Source: Quillaja saponaria (Eukaryota > Streptophyta > Magnoliopsida > Fabales > Quillajaceae). From it: DNA of 64,000 bases. The translations under genes were made by a program, and so were the position numbers. This document shows positions 43,789 through 56,560 of the stretch, one piece after another. The number at the start of each line of letters is the position of its first letter. Position 1 is the first letter of the stretch. The notes beneath the pieces are model-generated. The model saw only the letters and a list, made by a program, of their open reading frames with translations, had not been told where the DNA came from and did not search any database. The stretch lies in contig CM055618.1 of NCBI GenBank assembly GCA_029379385.1, positions 18,143,071 to 18,207,070 on the forward strand. Reading direction: 5' to 3'.

Positions 43789-46700
43789 CTAGTTATAACA
43801 TTAAACTTAATAGGATCAGAAAATCTGAGCTTTTTCATGGACTCTTAAGTGAGAAGACACCAAATTCATGCTTTTATCTGAAAAGTGAGAGAAGTTTGGA
43901 AATGGGAAAACAGAGTAAGTCGGCATCGCAGATGTTTGATAATTTTCTCAGCGAAATCTTGACTGTAAGAAGCATAGTTTGGATGCGATGTAAAAAGTCA
44001 AAAGACATTACTCTGCAGTATTACAAGGTTTTTCAGCAAGTAATTTCCCTTACAGTTCATACAGCATTACTCCACTCCTAACACTGAAATTATATGATTA
44101 ATTATCTGTAATAAATATTATAATTTATATTTATAAAAGTTAAACAAGTGACATAGAGTATTCAGTTAAAAATTCAATTATTAAATAAAAGAAAAATATC
44201 AATATCCCATCGTATGTATTGGGATAAAATATGGATCTACCTCATATTTGGAATTGTTAACATACCTCCCGTAATTTACATTAGCCAACACATACCTTAG
44301 CCCAAAAGGAAATCTTGCCCCTAAATTAATTAATTAATCTCTGGATTTTCTATTCCGTTATACCCTATATGATCACTATATAGGTTTTGATCATTTCCTA
44401 TTTTTATGTGTTTTGGATAAATTCTAAGCTTCTACTTCTACTTTCTACTTTTTCTTTTTCTTTAAAAGGTAAAAGTATTGGTTTCTTTTTATTTTACTTG
44501 TAGAAATCAATTACCAGAAGAGAGAAAGATCCATCACAGTATTAATTATTCTCTAAATATCGTCAATTTCTTCAATTGGCCACACAAAATGAACTTTGTA
44601 TAATTGTATACTGATTGTAGGCTTATTCGCTAGCTAGTTTTTTCATGATATCATTGTTTGATTTTTTCATCAATATAAAAGAGAGATGTCTTTTTTCTCT
44701 TTCTTTTGAGTGTGTCAAAAAATTGGTCTTAATTATAATGGCCTCTAAACAAGGAATGGAAGCAAAGTTTTTGTTCTAGAGTGATCATAAAGGCAAAAAA
44801 TTTAAATAGAAACTCAGCAATTAATGTAATAATAACAGAAGAGTATAAAAAGAAGAAAAATGATCAAGTGTTACTTCGTCTTTAATTTATTATTATTAAT
44901 TAATTTCTAAAGTTGTTTTTTGGTGGGTTTCGATAGAGATTTACTTTAGTATGTAATACATATTATATAATATACTTTGTCCATATCTAGATATTAGCAA
45001 AAGATTCATTAATTTAGAACAATTAAGGCGCAAATTAGTTTTATTGTGTTGGCGAGAGCACCAGCCAGGCAGCCACCATTAACATAACGGGAGCAAATAA
45101 AGAAGAACTTATGTATATCCATTTCTTACTCACATTGTGAAGTATATATATGACTTTTGGAGTATAAATATCTCTCTATTCTTAACTCTTATATTATATT
45201 GTAAAAAATAACAACTTATAAATAAAAGAGATAAACAACTACTTATGGACTTAAATATGACACATCTTAATTCCAACATTTTTATTTTAACTAATTGAAT
45301 TAAAATTTTATCAAAATTTTTTAGGACTTATTTAGTGGATAGTATAAAATCTTATAGTATAGGCTTATATAATATATTAGACTGTATAGTTGTTATATTA
45401 TTTTACTTTTTACTATATAGCTTTACATTGTCAAGCATATTATAAAAAATAATTAATAGTATAAATCTATATTATCTTATTACTGTTAAATATTATATAA
45501 TAATTAATTTGATAGTTTTGTAAGATTATGTTATTTTATATAATATGTCAAATGAGCTTTTATATTTTAAATAGCATACACTCAAAAATCTATGATCCAA
45601 CTAGATTACATATTAAAAAAAGATCTTATGATACTACTAAATGACGTATTTTAGGATCAATATCCAAATTTTTGGATTGAATATCAATACATATGTCATC
45701 GAAGTTAGTATGCAAGAGGACCCAACCCCACAAGTCTTTTGAAAAATAATTTAATAAATAAAATTATTCTAATCGTGTAATCTTTTGGAATTAATTAAGG
45801 TACACTACTGCTTTAATCATATCCTATGTTGTAAAAAGCTTGTTGATAGGGTTATTAAAGGACACTATCGTCTTTAGCATTTGGTGACTTGGTGGTGTCC
45901 AAGCAAAAAGGGAAAAAGCAGTGAAGCATGTACCTTCATAGTGGCCGGGGTTAAAATAAATTGGATTTGCAGACTAGTGTTTGAAGGATAATTGTTAAAA
46001 ATATATTTTAAAAAAAATTCAATTGATATTTTAAGAACTAATAAACATAATTTTTACAAATTAAAACATTTTAAAATAACAATTAATGTATTAAAATAAC
46101 ACTAAAATCATTATCATAAATAATAAATACTACTAATTTTTTTTTTATAATTGATCAAGTGTTCTTAAAATATTAGTTAAAAAATTTATATATTATTTAT
46201 TATGATAATTAATTATAATGCTTTATCATGAATTTCGTGATGCATAATAAATAATTTATTATTTTTAAAATATTTAAAATTTTAAATATTATTTTTATTA
46301 CATCTTAACAACTATCCTTAAAGACATTGTTAGACAAATCCTTAATAAAAATCTAATTTTATACTAGTAATTATAAGTCTACATAAAGATTTTGAAATTT
46401 CACTTACTAAGCAACACTTAATAATTGACATGTTATTTGGCAATACTAAAATTACGTGAGAATAACATAATAATAAAAAATTATCTAGTTTACTCTTATA
46501 TAGTATTTTATTAATAAAGTACTAGTATAATTTACATTGTTGATCTTTTTTATATGATACCTAATAGCATAGAATTAGTAAGAAAGAGAAAAATAAAAAT
46601 AATAATATTAACTATACAACCTATTATATAATACAATCTTATACCATATAATTTTATACATTGCACCAAACAAACACTTCTTTCTATCTTAGGTTGGAGT

Positions 46701-46966
46701 AAAATTGGGGGCAGCATAAAGCTTGATACCAAACGTAAGGTAATGTTTTTCTTTGTCATATAAAAGGTCCATAAATAAATACATAAATACACAAACGAAA
46801 AGACACACTTGATCATAAACCCTTCGAAATTGCCATGTGGGGCAAGTTGAAATCTTACGTGGCTGATCATATTAATGGGTACAATAGCCAGGATTTAAAC
46901 ATAACCATTGTTTAAAAGTAGCACTAAAGTGCAGGATTTAACTAACGGCAACATATCCCCAACTAG

Positions 46967-47009
<43 letters not shown>

Positions 47010-47362
47010 ATCTTCACAAAATTCATAAATAGTAACTTAAATAGACAATAAAGGACATGAATATGGTTCATTTGATGTCATTACCAAATGGTCATCACCG
47101 TCATATTAGATAAAAAGAAAAGTAGTTACGTGGATTCTGAGTGCCACGTGTGATTCCCTTTTCATTATGCGCCTAAGCCACCAGTAAACTTTCACAGCAC
47201 GGTAACAAAAATAAAAATGATTTCTTAATTTAAATAATAAAAATTAAAACATTACCACAGAAAATAAAAGTGGCTCCTGCTGACGGTAGCAGCTTGAGCA
47301 TCCGGATCTTACATGTTACAGCCGAAAGAAGCTTCTTCTCATTCTCTCGTTCTCGCAGAATT
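43789..47362. other. AT-rich spacer and formin promoter
   Basis: No gene is supported. Two TATA-rich stretches (about 45326-45566 and 46590-46690) share wording such as ATATAATA, TATAGTATA and ACCAAACAAAC and may be remnants of one small MITE family, but the ends are too degenerate to call. A poly-A run is listed separately. CACGTG-type motifs (ACGTGG, CACGTG) near 47130-47150 lie in the formin promoter region. Confidence 0.45.
46967..47007 (+). repeat. 41-base poly-A run
   Basis: An uninterrupted run of 41 A bases lies 0.4 kb upstream of the formin leader. It is the longest homopolymer in the window. It could be a poly(dA:dT) nucleosome-excluding tract or the tail of an old retroposed copy; no retroposed sequence is recognisable to its left. 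Exact length may vary with sequencing. Confidence 0.85.
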
Positions 47363-47436
47363 ATGGGAAACAGAAAACAGAGATGATTTGGGTGAATGAA
47401 AACCGAATAAGAGAAACCCAGAAAGGTTCACCATGA
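47363..47436 (+). promoter_or_regulatory. Two chained upstream ORFs before the formin start
   Basis: uORF1 starts at 47363 (7 codons) and its TGA (47384-47386) overlaps the ATG of uORF2 (47383) as ATGA. uORF2 has 17 codons, and its TGA (47434-47436) overlaps the formin ATG (47433), again as ATGA. The three frames are all different. If the leader includes this segment, ribosomes could reach the formin start mainly by leaky scanning or termination-reinitiation. Confidence 0.6.
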
Positions 47437-50400
47437 AAGCTCATCATTTGAGCTTCTTTTTGATCGTGTCATTGTCTATATCCGTCTTAGTCCCCACTGC
47501 AAAAGGGGTCAATACCATTAGATTTTCCATTTACAGTAAATCAACAACCAGAAGAGTTCTGCACCAGCCATTGTTTCCGGACAGTTCTGCTCCACCACCA
47601 GTCACCGAATCACCACCACCACCACCACCACCGGACACACCCCCTTCTCCTGATATCCCTTTCTTTCATGAGTATCCCACAGGGCAACCGCCGGCTCAGA
47701 GCCAACCACCCCCTTCACCTTCCAATGGTACAATTCCAATCCCAACAGCGACCCAACCAGCCAAACCAACCAAAAGTGTTGCAATTGCAATTTCCGTTGG
47801 AATCGTCACGCTTGGTATGCTCTCGGCCCTAGCCTTCTACTTGTACAGGCACCGGGTGAAACACCCAGGCGAGTCCCAGAAACTCGTTGGTGAGGATTCT
47901 CAGAGGTTTCCGGAAGATTCAAGAGCGCCACCGTCGAGCTTTCTCTATATTGGGACTGTGGAGCCAAGCCAGAGATCAATTAGCGAGGCGAGTGAAACCA
48001 ATGGGGAAAACAGTTCGCCTTATCACAAATTGAATTCAATTAAGCGATCCGATCGGTACCGTCCTAGTCCTGAATTGCAGCCATTGCCGCCACTGACTAA
48101 ACCTCCACAAGGTAACTCTCCGCCTGCAGCATCTTCGTCTTCGTCTTCGTCAGACGAGGAAAGCCATGAAACTGCTTTCCATTCACCACAGGGCTCATCG
48201 CTCAGCTTCAGCTACGAGGAAAGCTATCACACACCAGTTTCTCGTCAGAGTTATCTGGTTAATAACAATAGCCAAGCCCAAGCGGCACCAACTACAGGTA
48301 GGACCGAAACTCGTGCCACTAATTCTGTTCCTCACTCAAAAAGAACTTCCCCAAAATCTCGTTTTTCTGTCTCATCCCCAGATATGAGGCATGTCATTAT
48401 CCCCAAGAACGTTCAGCCTCCGCCTCCGCCTCCACCACCGCCACCTCTTCCACCATCAACAACACAACCACCCCTGGAGTATGGTAAACAATCAGCTTTG
48501 GGTCCTCCCAAAAGGCCAAAATTTTCATCACCACCACCCCCACCACCGAATCTGACGTTTCTTAAGTCAACAAACAACCCCTCTTCTCAGATATCTAAGA
48601 ATTTTGTTACTCCACCTCCTCCACAACCACCTCCACTTCCACCGTCGCAATTAACACCAGGGAAAGTAGTGTCTTTAGGAGCCAGTGATTCTGCATCCTC
48701 AGTGTCAGTAAGGCCTGCAAAATCCTGGTCTCCAAGTCACAAAGCAAGTTCTGCTGATGGGATAAGGAAAACTTCTGAGAATGTTCATAGACGTTTCAGC
48801 TCTTCTGAGAGGCTTGATGCCAATGACATGGAAGGAGCGAAACCCAAGCTAAAGCCTCTGCATTGGGACAAAGTTCGAGCAACCTCAGACCGTGCCACAG
48901 TATGGGATCAGCTCAAATCAAGCTCATTTCAGTAAGTGACTCATAGTTTCCAATTCTGTACTAGTTGGCCCCTAGTCTAAAATAATGTACAATCTCTAAT
49001 ATTGGGGATATTTCATTCTTTTGCAGATTAAACGAGGACATGATGGAGACCCTTTTCGGCTGCAATTCCGCCAATTCCATCCCAAAAGAGCCTACAAGAA
49101 GATCGGTTCTCCCTCCTGCTGACCAGGAGAACAGGGTGTTGGACCCAAAGAAGTCACAAAACATTGCTATACTACTAAGGGCTCTGAATGTAACACTAGA
49201 AGAGGTGTCCGAAGCTCTTTTAGATGGTATGTGATTCTTATTCTTTCTCATGTATGTTCAATAATCAGATTCCACATTATCTTGAAGAAAAGTCCAACTG
49301 ACAATCTATCCAATTTGCTCAATATACATAAATATAAGTGATGACATAGTTTAACAACGTCCTATAATAGCTAATACAGGTTGAGTTATGCAACTTTCTG
49401 GCATCTTGGCCTGGAATGCTGGTTCACACACTTGCACTTACCAGTGTCATTCATATATATTTTTAGCTAAACTATTGCAGCATCATATAATTTATTGTTT
49501 ATGACATGTAAAGATAGAGATCTTTCACAAAGCCGAGTTTAAGGTCAGGAGTGTATACATTATGCCCCAAGGCTGCTTGTGCCAACAAAGCAAGGAGAAG
49601 GCAGATAACAGAAAATTAATAGTCCATGAACTTAAATGGGAAGTCGTCATTACTACAATAGATGTTGCTGAGCAGAATCATTCCAGGCATATCATTAATT
49701 AGTATAAGATGAGAGAGAAAAATTTACAATGATTCTCAAAACTGTGAACTGTAAGATTTAATTAATTTAGTTCATATGGGAAAATATAATGGTCATTTTG
49801 TATCAAACAACATCAAGAATACATAACCAAGCATGAGAAGTACTGAGTGCAAGCATTATTGTCATTATTAACTTGGCACTGTAACCTTGTGTGCATCATT
49901 ACCAACTGTCAAATATTTCTCTCTGATCCTTTCAAAAATTTTATTTCGCATTATACATAACTGTAATTATCAAAGCTTCATCTACAGTGGCTCTAGCATC
50001 CATATCAGGTCTTTGTGTTTTTTTTTTTTTTGGCCTTCATATCGGGTCTCCATTTCTCCAGTAACTGATAGTTATTACGGAGCCATCAATATTCACCAAT
50101 CAAGAAAGTTTAGCTGTTTTCCACATTATTGAGCCATTCTACTAGCTTATGCTACATAATATACATTTGTAATGTAGATCTTAAGCTTTATTTCAGTTAT
50201 TATGTTGACAACACCTGCCTTAGATCTGTCTCCTTATGATTTTGTTTCTCTGATACATCTAGAGTTAAGTTTTAAACTTACAATGCCAGACAGGCTCCAA
50301 CCTACTACTCCCCAGATGATTTGTTTTCTTTGATACATTTATTATGGTTTCTCCTTGAACTTTTTGTTTGTCTATATCCTGCATTTTTTCACTCTAACAT

Positions 50401-51560
50401 TATGGGAATTGCAATTCTGGATGAACAGGGAACCCTGAAGGTTTGGGTGTTGAGCTTTTGGAAACTCTGGTGAAGATGGCTCCCACTAAGGAGGAAGAGA
50501 TAAAACTTAGGGACTATCATGGTGACACCTCTAAGCTAGGATCTGCTGAAAGATTTCTTAAGACAGTGCTTGATGTCCCTTTTGCCTTCAAAAGAGTTGA
50601 AGCGATGCTTTATAGAGCTAACTTTGATTCAGAAGTTAGTTACCTGAGGAAGTCTTTTCAAACCCTAGAGGTACTGTTGAAAAAGTTGAAAATTTAAGTT
50701 CAATTCCGTCTTGCCTTGATCTGTTAATTACCTTGTGCTTTCTCCATGGAAGTCACTTAGATCCTAATAATTGTCAGGCTGCAAGTGAGGAATTAAAGAA
50801 CAGCCGACTGTTTCTCAAACTTCTTGAAGCTGTTCTCAGGACAGGAAACAGAATGAATGTTGGCACCAATCGTGGTGACGCTAAAGCGTTTAAACTTGAT
50901 ACACTCCTAAAACTTGTAGATATAAAGGGAACGGATGGAAAGACCACATTGCTCCACTTTGTGGTGCAAGAGATCATTAGATCTGAAGGTGCAGGTAGTG
51001 ATTCTGCAAATGGGAATATGCACCCTAACATGAAGGAGGATGAGTTCAAGAAGCAAGGGTTGCAAGTTGTGGCTGGGCTCAGCAGAGACCTCGGCAATGT
51101 CAAAAAAGCAGCAGCAATGGACTCAGATGTCTTAAGTAGCTATCTCTCAAAGCTTGAAATGGGGCTTGATAAAGTGAGATTGGTTTTGCAATATGAGGAT
51201 CCAGATACACAAGGTAATTTCTTCAACTCAATAAAGCAATTTCTCAGAGAGGCTGAAGAGGAAATTGTTAGAATAAAGGCAGATGAAAGAAAGACCTTAT
51301 TCCTTGTGAAAGAAGTCACGGAGTACTTTCATGGGAATGCAGCAAAGGAGGAAGCCCATCCATTCAGAATCTTCATGATTGTAAGAGATTTTCTAACTAT
51401 TCTGGATCAAGTGTGCAAGGAGGTGGGGAAGATGCAGGATAGAACGATGGTAGGTTCTGCCAGATCCTTCAGGATAGCTGCAAGTGCATCATTACCAGTT
51501 CTCAACAGGTATAATATGAGACAAGATATAAGCTCAGATGAGGAAAGCTCATCTCCGTAA
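47433..51560 (+). CDS. FH6: Class I formin, FH6-like actin nucleator
   Basis: Four exons (47433-48931, 49027-49226, 50429-50670, 50778-51560), phase-consistent, give 907 residues (AtFH6 is about 899). Order: signal peptide 1-25 ([18 protein letters not shown]); extracellular Pro-rich stalk about 53-95; membrane segment about 115-138 ([20 protein letters not shown]) followed by the basic YRHRVKH; long Ser/Pro-rich cytosolic region with FH1 polyproline runs near 330-400; FH2 domain from about 467 ([20 protein letters not shown]) to about 880. FH2 landmarks include [49 protein letters not shown] and [16 protein letters not shown]. Class I plant formins nucleate and bundle actin at the plasma membrane, anchored to the wall. 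The ATG is fixed by the signal peptide and overlaps an upstream ORF stop. The tail ends [11 protein letters not shown]. Confidence 0.95.
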
Positions 51561-53333
51561 TATTGTGTGGCAATGAAGCAAAGCTCAGAGACAGTGATAG
51601 TAGATGAATGCTTCGACGGATATGCAAATTAATAACCAGTAGGTCCCAGGAATAACCTCGAAAGGATGCTCACTTTACCAAGAAAATTCCATTCCTCATC
51701 CACAGTCAAATGACATGCATCCTTAAAAAAAAAACAAAAAAAAAACAATAACTTTCTGTGTGAAAAGTGCAGGCAAATGAGTCCGTGAAGTTGGGCATAA
51801 GAGAATAGAAGAGAGATCAAGTTCTGGAAAGTATTTTCACGTTCAAGGAAAAGAGCAGCAATGGTCAGTGCATTTACACTTACATCAATGTGTCAGACAC
51901 TTTCTTTTTGTTTCCTCTACTTCAACACATATGCCATAGTTAAGATAGGTCTCTTGTTTTAGATCAGGTTCCCACACATTTTCTTATAGTAGAACATTTG
52001 ATTTTACTTGAGATGCTCATATATGTATTTTTTGAATCAATTTATAAAAAAAAATGAGTAGCAGTTGAGCGGCAACTATTTCCTGTAATCGGAGCACCCT
52101 TTTCATCTTCTGCACACTTTGACCTCTTAGCTCTGTACTGCTTACTAAGCCAGGACACAACCTGCAGATTTATAGACATAACTAACCATTTTCCAGAAAA
52201 CATATCCAAAAAAATGGCCTAGCATGAACAATGGATCCTACATTATAAGTGCATGCATCCAACATCTTCCACCCTAGATCAGTCAGCCATCAGTAAGGAG
52301 TGGGGCTGGACCTCCTGCATGTTATTAAAAAAGAAAACAATTTGTCTTACCCATTTCTGATCCTAGTGAGTCTAGAAGGTGAAAGCCAATTTTCTTCCTT
52401 GCCTTGTGCTTGTAATTTTCAAGTTGCGGCAGAAACTAACAAAAGAGAAGAAGAAGGAAGTAGATGGATGAATAAGACGTCAGGACGGATTAAGAGTAGT
52501 AGAATTCCCCCACGAACAGGTTCAACCAGTTAAATGAAAATGACTTTTATTTATTTATTATTATTTTTTTTTTTGCCACAAATGAAATGACTCATTTATC
52601 GAGTGGTCCTATGATTTTAGTTTAAATATTTTATTCTATAGGGTCTGTGCGTTTGATTGAAACCGACAACTGCCATTGCACACAAGTCATCTCAGCCTCT
52701 CAGGCATGCCAAGCAAAGTGTCAAAAAAGCTTCATCGATTGTCTATCACTAACAAGATCTAGCTGTTTGGCTGCTGACACCAATAAATATTTAGCATCTG
52801 TTTTGATTTTAAGATGAGACCGTGCTTACGTGTAATACTCTTTTTGTTTTGTTTTGCAACTACATGCATTTATTATTATTAGTGTTGTTTTCAATCTCTA
52901 GGATTGAGCCTGTTTCTTTTATAAGATTTATGTAGAAACAAAAAAGTACAAATATCACATATTTCAACTAAAATCTTGAAAAGTAATTCAACTAAGTGAT
53001 TTTTAATGGGTCTTAAGAACCCACTCCTTTCAAGTTTCAGTCTACTATTAATCACTCACATGGAAAACTTTGTTTTTCAAATCTCTGAAAATAACACAAC
53101 ACCATACAATCTAGTGATCAACTAATTATAGGTACTTTATATTTATAATATTTGGATATGGAAAATGAAAATGTTTTCCATAATTAAACAAGGCTAAGGA
53201 GTCTCCGTTTCATAACAAAATACAAAGCGAGCAATGCTACATTTTTTTTGGGGCATTCCTTTTATTTAACAGGGCACACGAAAAACTTAATATTGGATCT
53301 GGATTTAGAACAATTACACTGTTTCATAAAGTG
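51561..53333. other. Convergent spacer between formin and BTB-TAZ genes
   Basis: This holds both 3' UTRs. The ORF at 52300-52533 lacks family features. A-runs at 51725-51747 and T-runs near 52562-52575 occur. No other feature is seen. Confidence 0.55.
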
Positions 53334-55359
53334 TCATTGCCCATCCAAAAGTGGTGCTACTATAACACTTTTTGTTCTCAAAATATTTTTCACCAATTTT
53401 GTCCACTTGATTTCATCTTTCTTGCCTTGTTTTCTCATTCGCTCCTTGAAACTCCTGAAATGGTAGGGTTTAAATAAAATTTAGATGGACACTGAAGCTG
53501 ATTTAGTAACAGTTCATGCATACTATACAGATATTAGTGACATTACCTGCACAAAGGTACTCTACAGATAGTAGAATCGACACAGAGACGGGAATGCAAC
53601 TCCAATAGTTGCCACATTCTCTTACAATGAATGCATCCCCCAGGGACTCTCAATTTGCAACCGGCAAAATGTCGGACAAGCAATTCCAGTCCCTTGCAGG
53701 CAGCATAACTACAAGGAGCCTGGTTTACTTTGAAGTCTTTGTCGTGCGGGCCAATTGTACGGCAGCCATCTCTACATATATGAACAAGAGCCTCCATTGC
53801 CTCATACAATTGCAGATAGATCTTCCTCTCATTAGATTTTCTGATCCTCTCTTTTTTATTCTGAAGATGAATACAAAATATCAGGCTGGAAAGCAGAGAG
53901 ACAGACCTTTCACAAGTTAAAAAGTAAAACGTCAGATACCTTACATTTTCTACATCAATCAAAGATTCCAATATTTCCTTTTCTAAAATTGGGTGGCTTT
54001 GCCTCATCACTTTCCATCCTTCAGTTTCAGAAACAGGTTTAAAGTTATTCAGGATCATTCGGTAACAAATTAGGCTAAGCCGAGGAGTATTGCATAGTAG
54101 TGCAAGCTGGAAAACGTCAGTTACATTGTTTATGGTGAGCAAACCCAATTCCAGCTTCTGTTCACATTCTCGCTTCAAATGGGGCACCACAAATACATGT
54201 GACAGCACCATCAAATGCATGACGAATTCCTCCATTTCTTCTTTCTCATAACTGCTCAACAAAGACCTAATGACATTAAGCAACACGGAGAAATATGCTA
54301 ATATATAATGTCAACAAAATTTAAGCAAGGTAAAACCATCTTTCTTCTTTTAGGGTTTAACACATCAGCAACAAGTGAAGAAAACTTCAAATGGATACAA
54401 AACATTGGGTGAATTAAACACACCACGAAGAGTACAAGAATCGAATAAAAACTCGAACTGCGTCATGAGGAACTCCACGTATTAAGATTGATCGCCAACA
54501 ATTTCGACGCTTTGCTTGCTTTAACATGCCCTTTATTACAGGAGACGCCATTCCCTGTTCAAATAGCATCACGTGAGTGTTTACATAACACTTTTGTTTA
54601 GAAAAAAAGTGCAATGTAAATGGATCATACTTGGACAAAGAAAATCTGTCTCCGAAAGATTTGAATAATTTACAATGCTTTATTAAGAAGATCATACAAT
54701 AACGCAAACCAGGGGTCAACCAGAACTTGATACTCCTTGGAGCTAGGTTTAATTGGATATTCCTATACTGGTAAACCATTTGATGGTATTTTTTGCATAG
54801 TAGGAACCTCTAACCAGCAGCAGCCACCAACTACTGGCCCTTAAGAAAATTCAAGATTATTAGACTGTAATTATACTGACAACAAGCACTTCTCATCTTG
54901 ATCTTTAACATTAACAAGGAAATTCTCAAAAATCATGTTTCCATGCCTACTAGTAATTCATTGAAAATATAGGGAGTAATTAAGTACCATGTAATTCAAT
55001 TTTTCTTACCAAGAATTGATTTGTTATAATGTTATCATATCATTTGTCAATCAGTATCATCACATCAAACAGAAAATCTTCAGTCTTAGACTTATTTAAT
55101 GGGGTGGTACGAATGAACTCACAAGAATATTCGAATGTGCATGGATAATGCCCCCATTATCAGTATTAATGCAGACATCTGCTTTATAACCTTCATCAAA
55201 ACAACGCTCCCACATATCCCTTGTTGCTCTAGAGACATAGCTGTATCCCCTAGATGGTGATCCATTCATTAGCAACCCCTTCTTATGGCAAGGATATACA
55301 GAGGGTTGAGGCAAAGGAGGTGGTGCTGGAATGACTTTGTTGTCCATCTCTACCATCAT
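53334..55359 (-). CDS. BT4: BTB-TAZ domain protein, BT4-like
   Basis: Five exons (55359-55123, 54554-54424, 54251-53945, 53860-53547, 53454-53334) join in phase to 369 residues (AtBT4 is about 370). The BTB domain starts near 58 (YKADVCINTDNGGIIHAHSN) and continues GMASPVIKGMLKQ, HDAVRVFIRFLYSSCYEKEE; a BACK-like helix region follows. The TAZ zinc domain (about 252-335) shows HICRDGCRTIGP, APCSYAACKGLELLVRHFAGC, GGCIHCKRMWQLLELHSRLC and TICRVPLCR. The basic C-terminus (FKERMRKQGKKDEIKWTKLV) matches the family's calmodulin-binding tail. BT proteins are CUL3 adaptors that bind BET bromodomain proteins and act in gametophyte development and nutrient, hormone and stress responses. MMVEMDNK is chosen because a 3' splice site (TTTTTTCAG) lies 17 bases upstream, so the leader is spliced and no earlier in-frame ATG exists in this exon. 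Confidence 0.95.
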
Positions 55360-56560
55360 GTTTTGTGCTTCACTTCTGAAAAAAGCAACTGAAATCTTCA
55401 CATGAATTGCTTTATGATATTGCTGACTCTTAATTATAAGGAGAAAAAAAAAAGAGAAATATACAAATTAAAAAATATTGGAAGATGGTACTATTTCTCC
55501 TCTAATAGTCTCAAGAAAAACAAAGTGAAAAATGAGGAGGAACATGGAGATTCTAAAAGGAATCAATTCAGTCTTGACAGAATGTATCTAGAAAGTGGGA
55601 ACGTATGTAGAAGCAACCATTTAAGTTGCTTCCAAATTGTTGATTATAAACAGCCTATTCTTGAGATTTGGAATTCTATGAGTGGTATCTAGAATTATTG
55701 ACGCATATAACTCAAGCCGACCAACCATGTAGAATTCCATCAGGACTGATACAATTAAAAGCAAAACAGCAGTGAAGGAATGAATATAATTCATGGTTCA
55801 GGAGCATCAGAATTTGAAGTTTGAGTTGTGACTTATGATGGATCATACCTTACTGGTGTTTCAACAAAATTTTTATCACTGATCACACACAGCCACACAG
55901 GGACTATTGTCCAAATGGAACTCACAGTTCTAAGCTTTATATAGATCTAGGAGATCCCGGAAAATACTTATTGGCTCAAATATAAGAAGTCACAGAAATA
56001 CCAAGGGCTTAAAAGCTTGATATTACTGTACTTTTTCACTTTTTCCTCCTGATTATTTTCCTAATAAAGCCAAAAGCAGGTGATGCAACTTGACAAGGTG
56101 ATAGATAGCGACCAAACATCTTATAATGGGTCATTTTCGTAAGCATGGGCAAGTTGTCATGCCTCTACAGCATATTCCAAATCAAATTAGTAACTGCTTG
56201 GGAAGCTACATATAATTTGTTTTGAACCGCAAGAAAAGATCTTTCAGCCTCGCACATAAAGATGAAAAATAAGAATTCGGTTAAATCTTCCCCCCTTTTT
56301 TTTATTTATAAAAACACCATCTCATATCATAATCAAATTTTGCCTTCGGAAGATGATATTAATCCAGATCAAAATACAAAAAGAAATGAATCAAATCGAA
56401 CAATTAAAATATCGAAACAAGGAATAGAGTGAGGGAGAGACATTAATACCTTCTTTTGTATATTTCTCTCAATTTGAATATGGAAAATTGGATTGAAGCA
56501 GATTACAGAAAAGGCTTCTCCAATAGCCCACAGATCAAAACTGGATATATAATGTGTACC
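55360..56560 (-). promoter_or_regulatory. Spliced 5' leader and TATA of the BT4-like gene
   Basis: The acceptor TTTTTTCAG (minus strand) ends at 55376. Possible donors upstream read GTAAG|GTATGATCC near 55848 and AAAAGAAG|GTATTAATG at 56450. A TATATA-type box (CATTATATATCC, minus strand) is at about 56543-56554, which would start a first non-coding exon near 56515. The ORF at 55402-55692 on the plus strand is not believed. Confidence 0.4.

Noticed and set aside
45326..46690. Two TATA-rich segments that might be copies of one MITE
   Set aside because: The terminal inverted repeats and target duplications are too degenerate to define ends; kept only as a note in the spacer entry.
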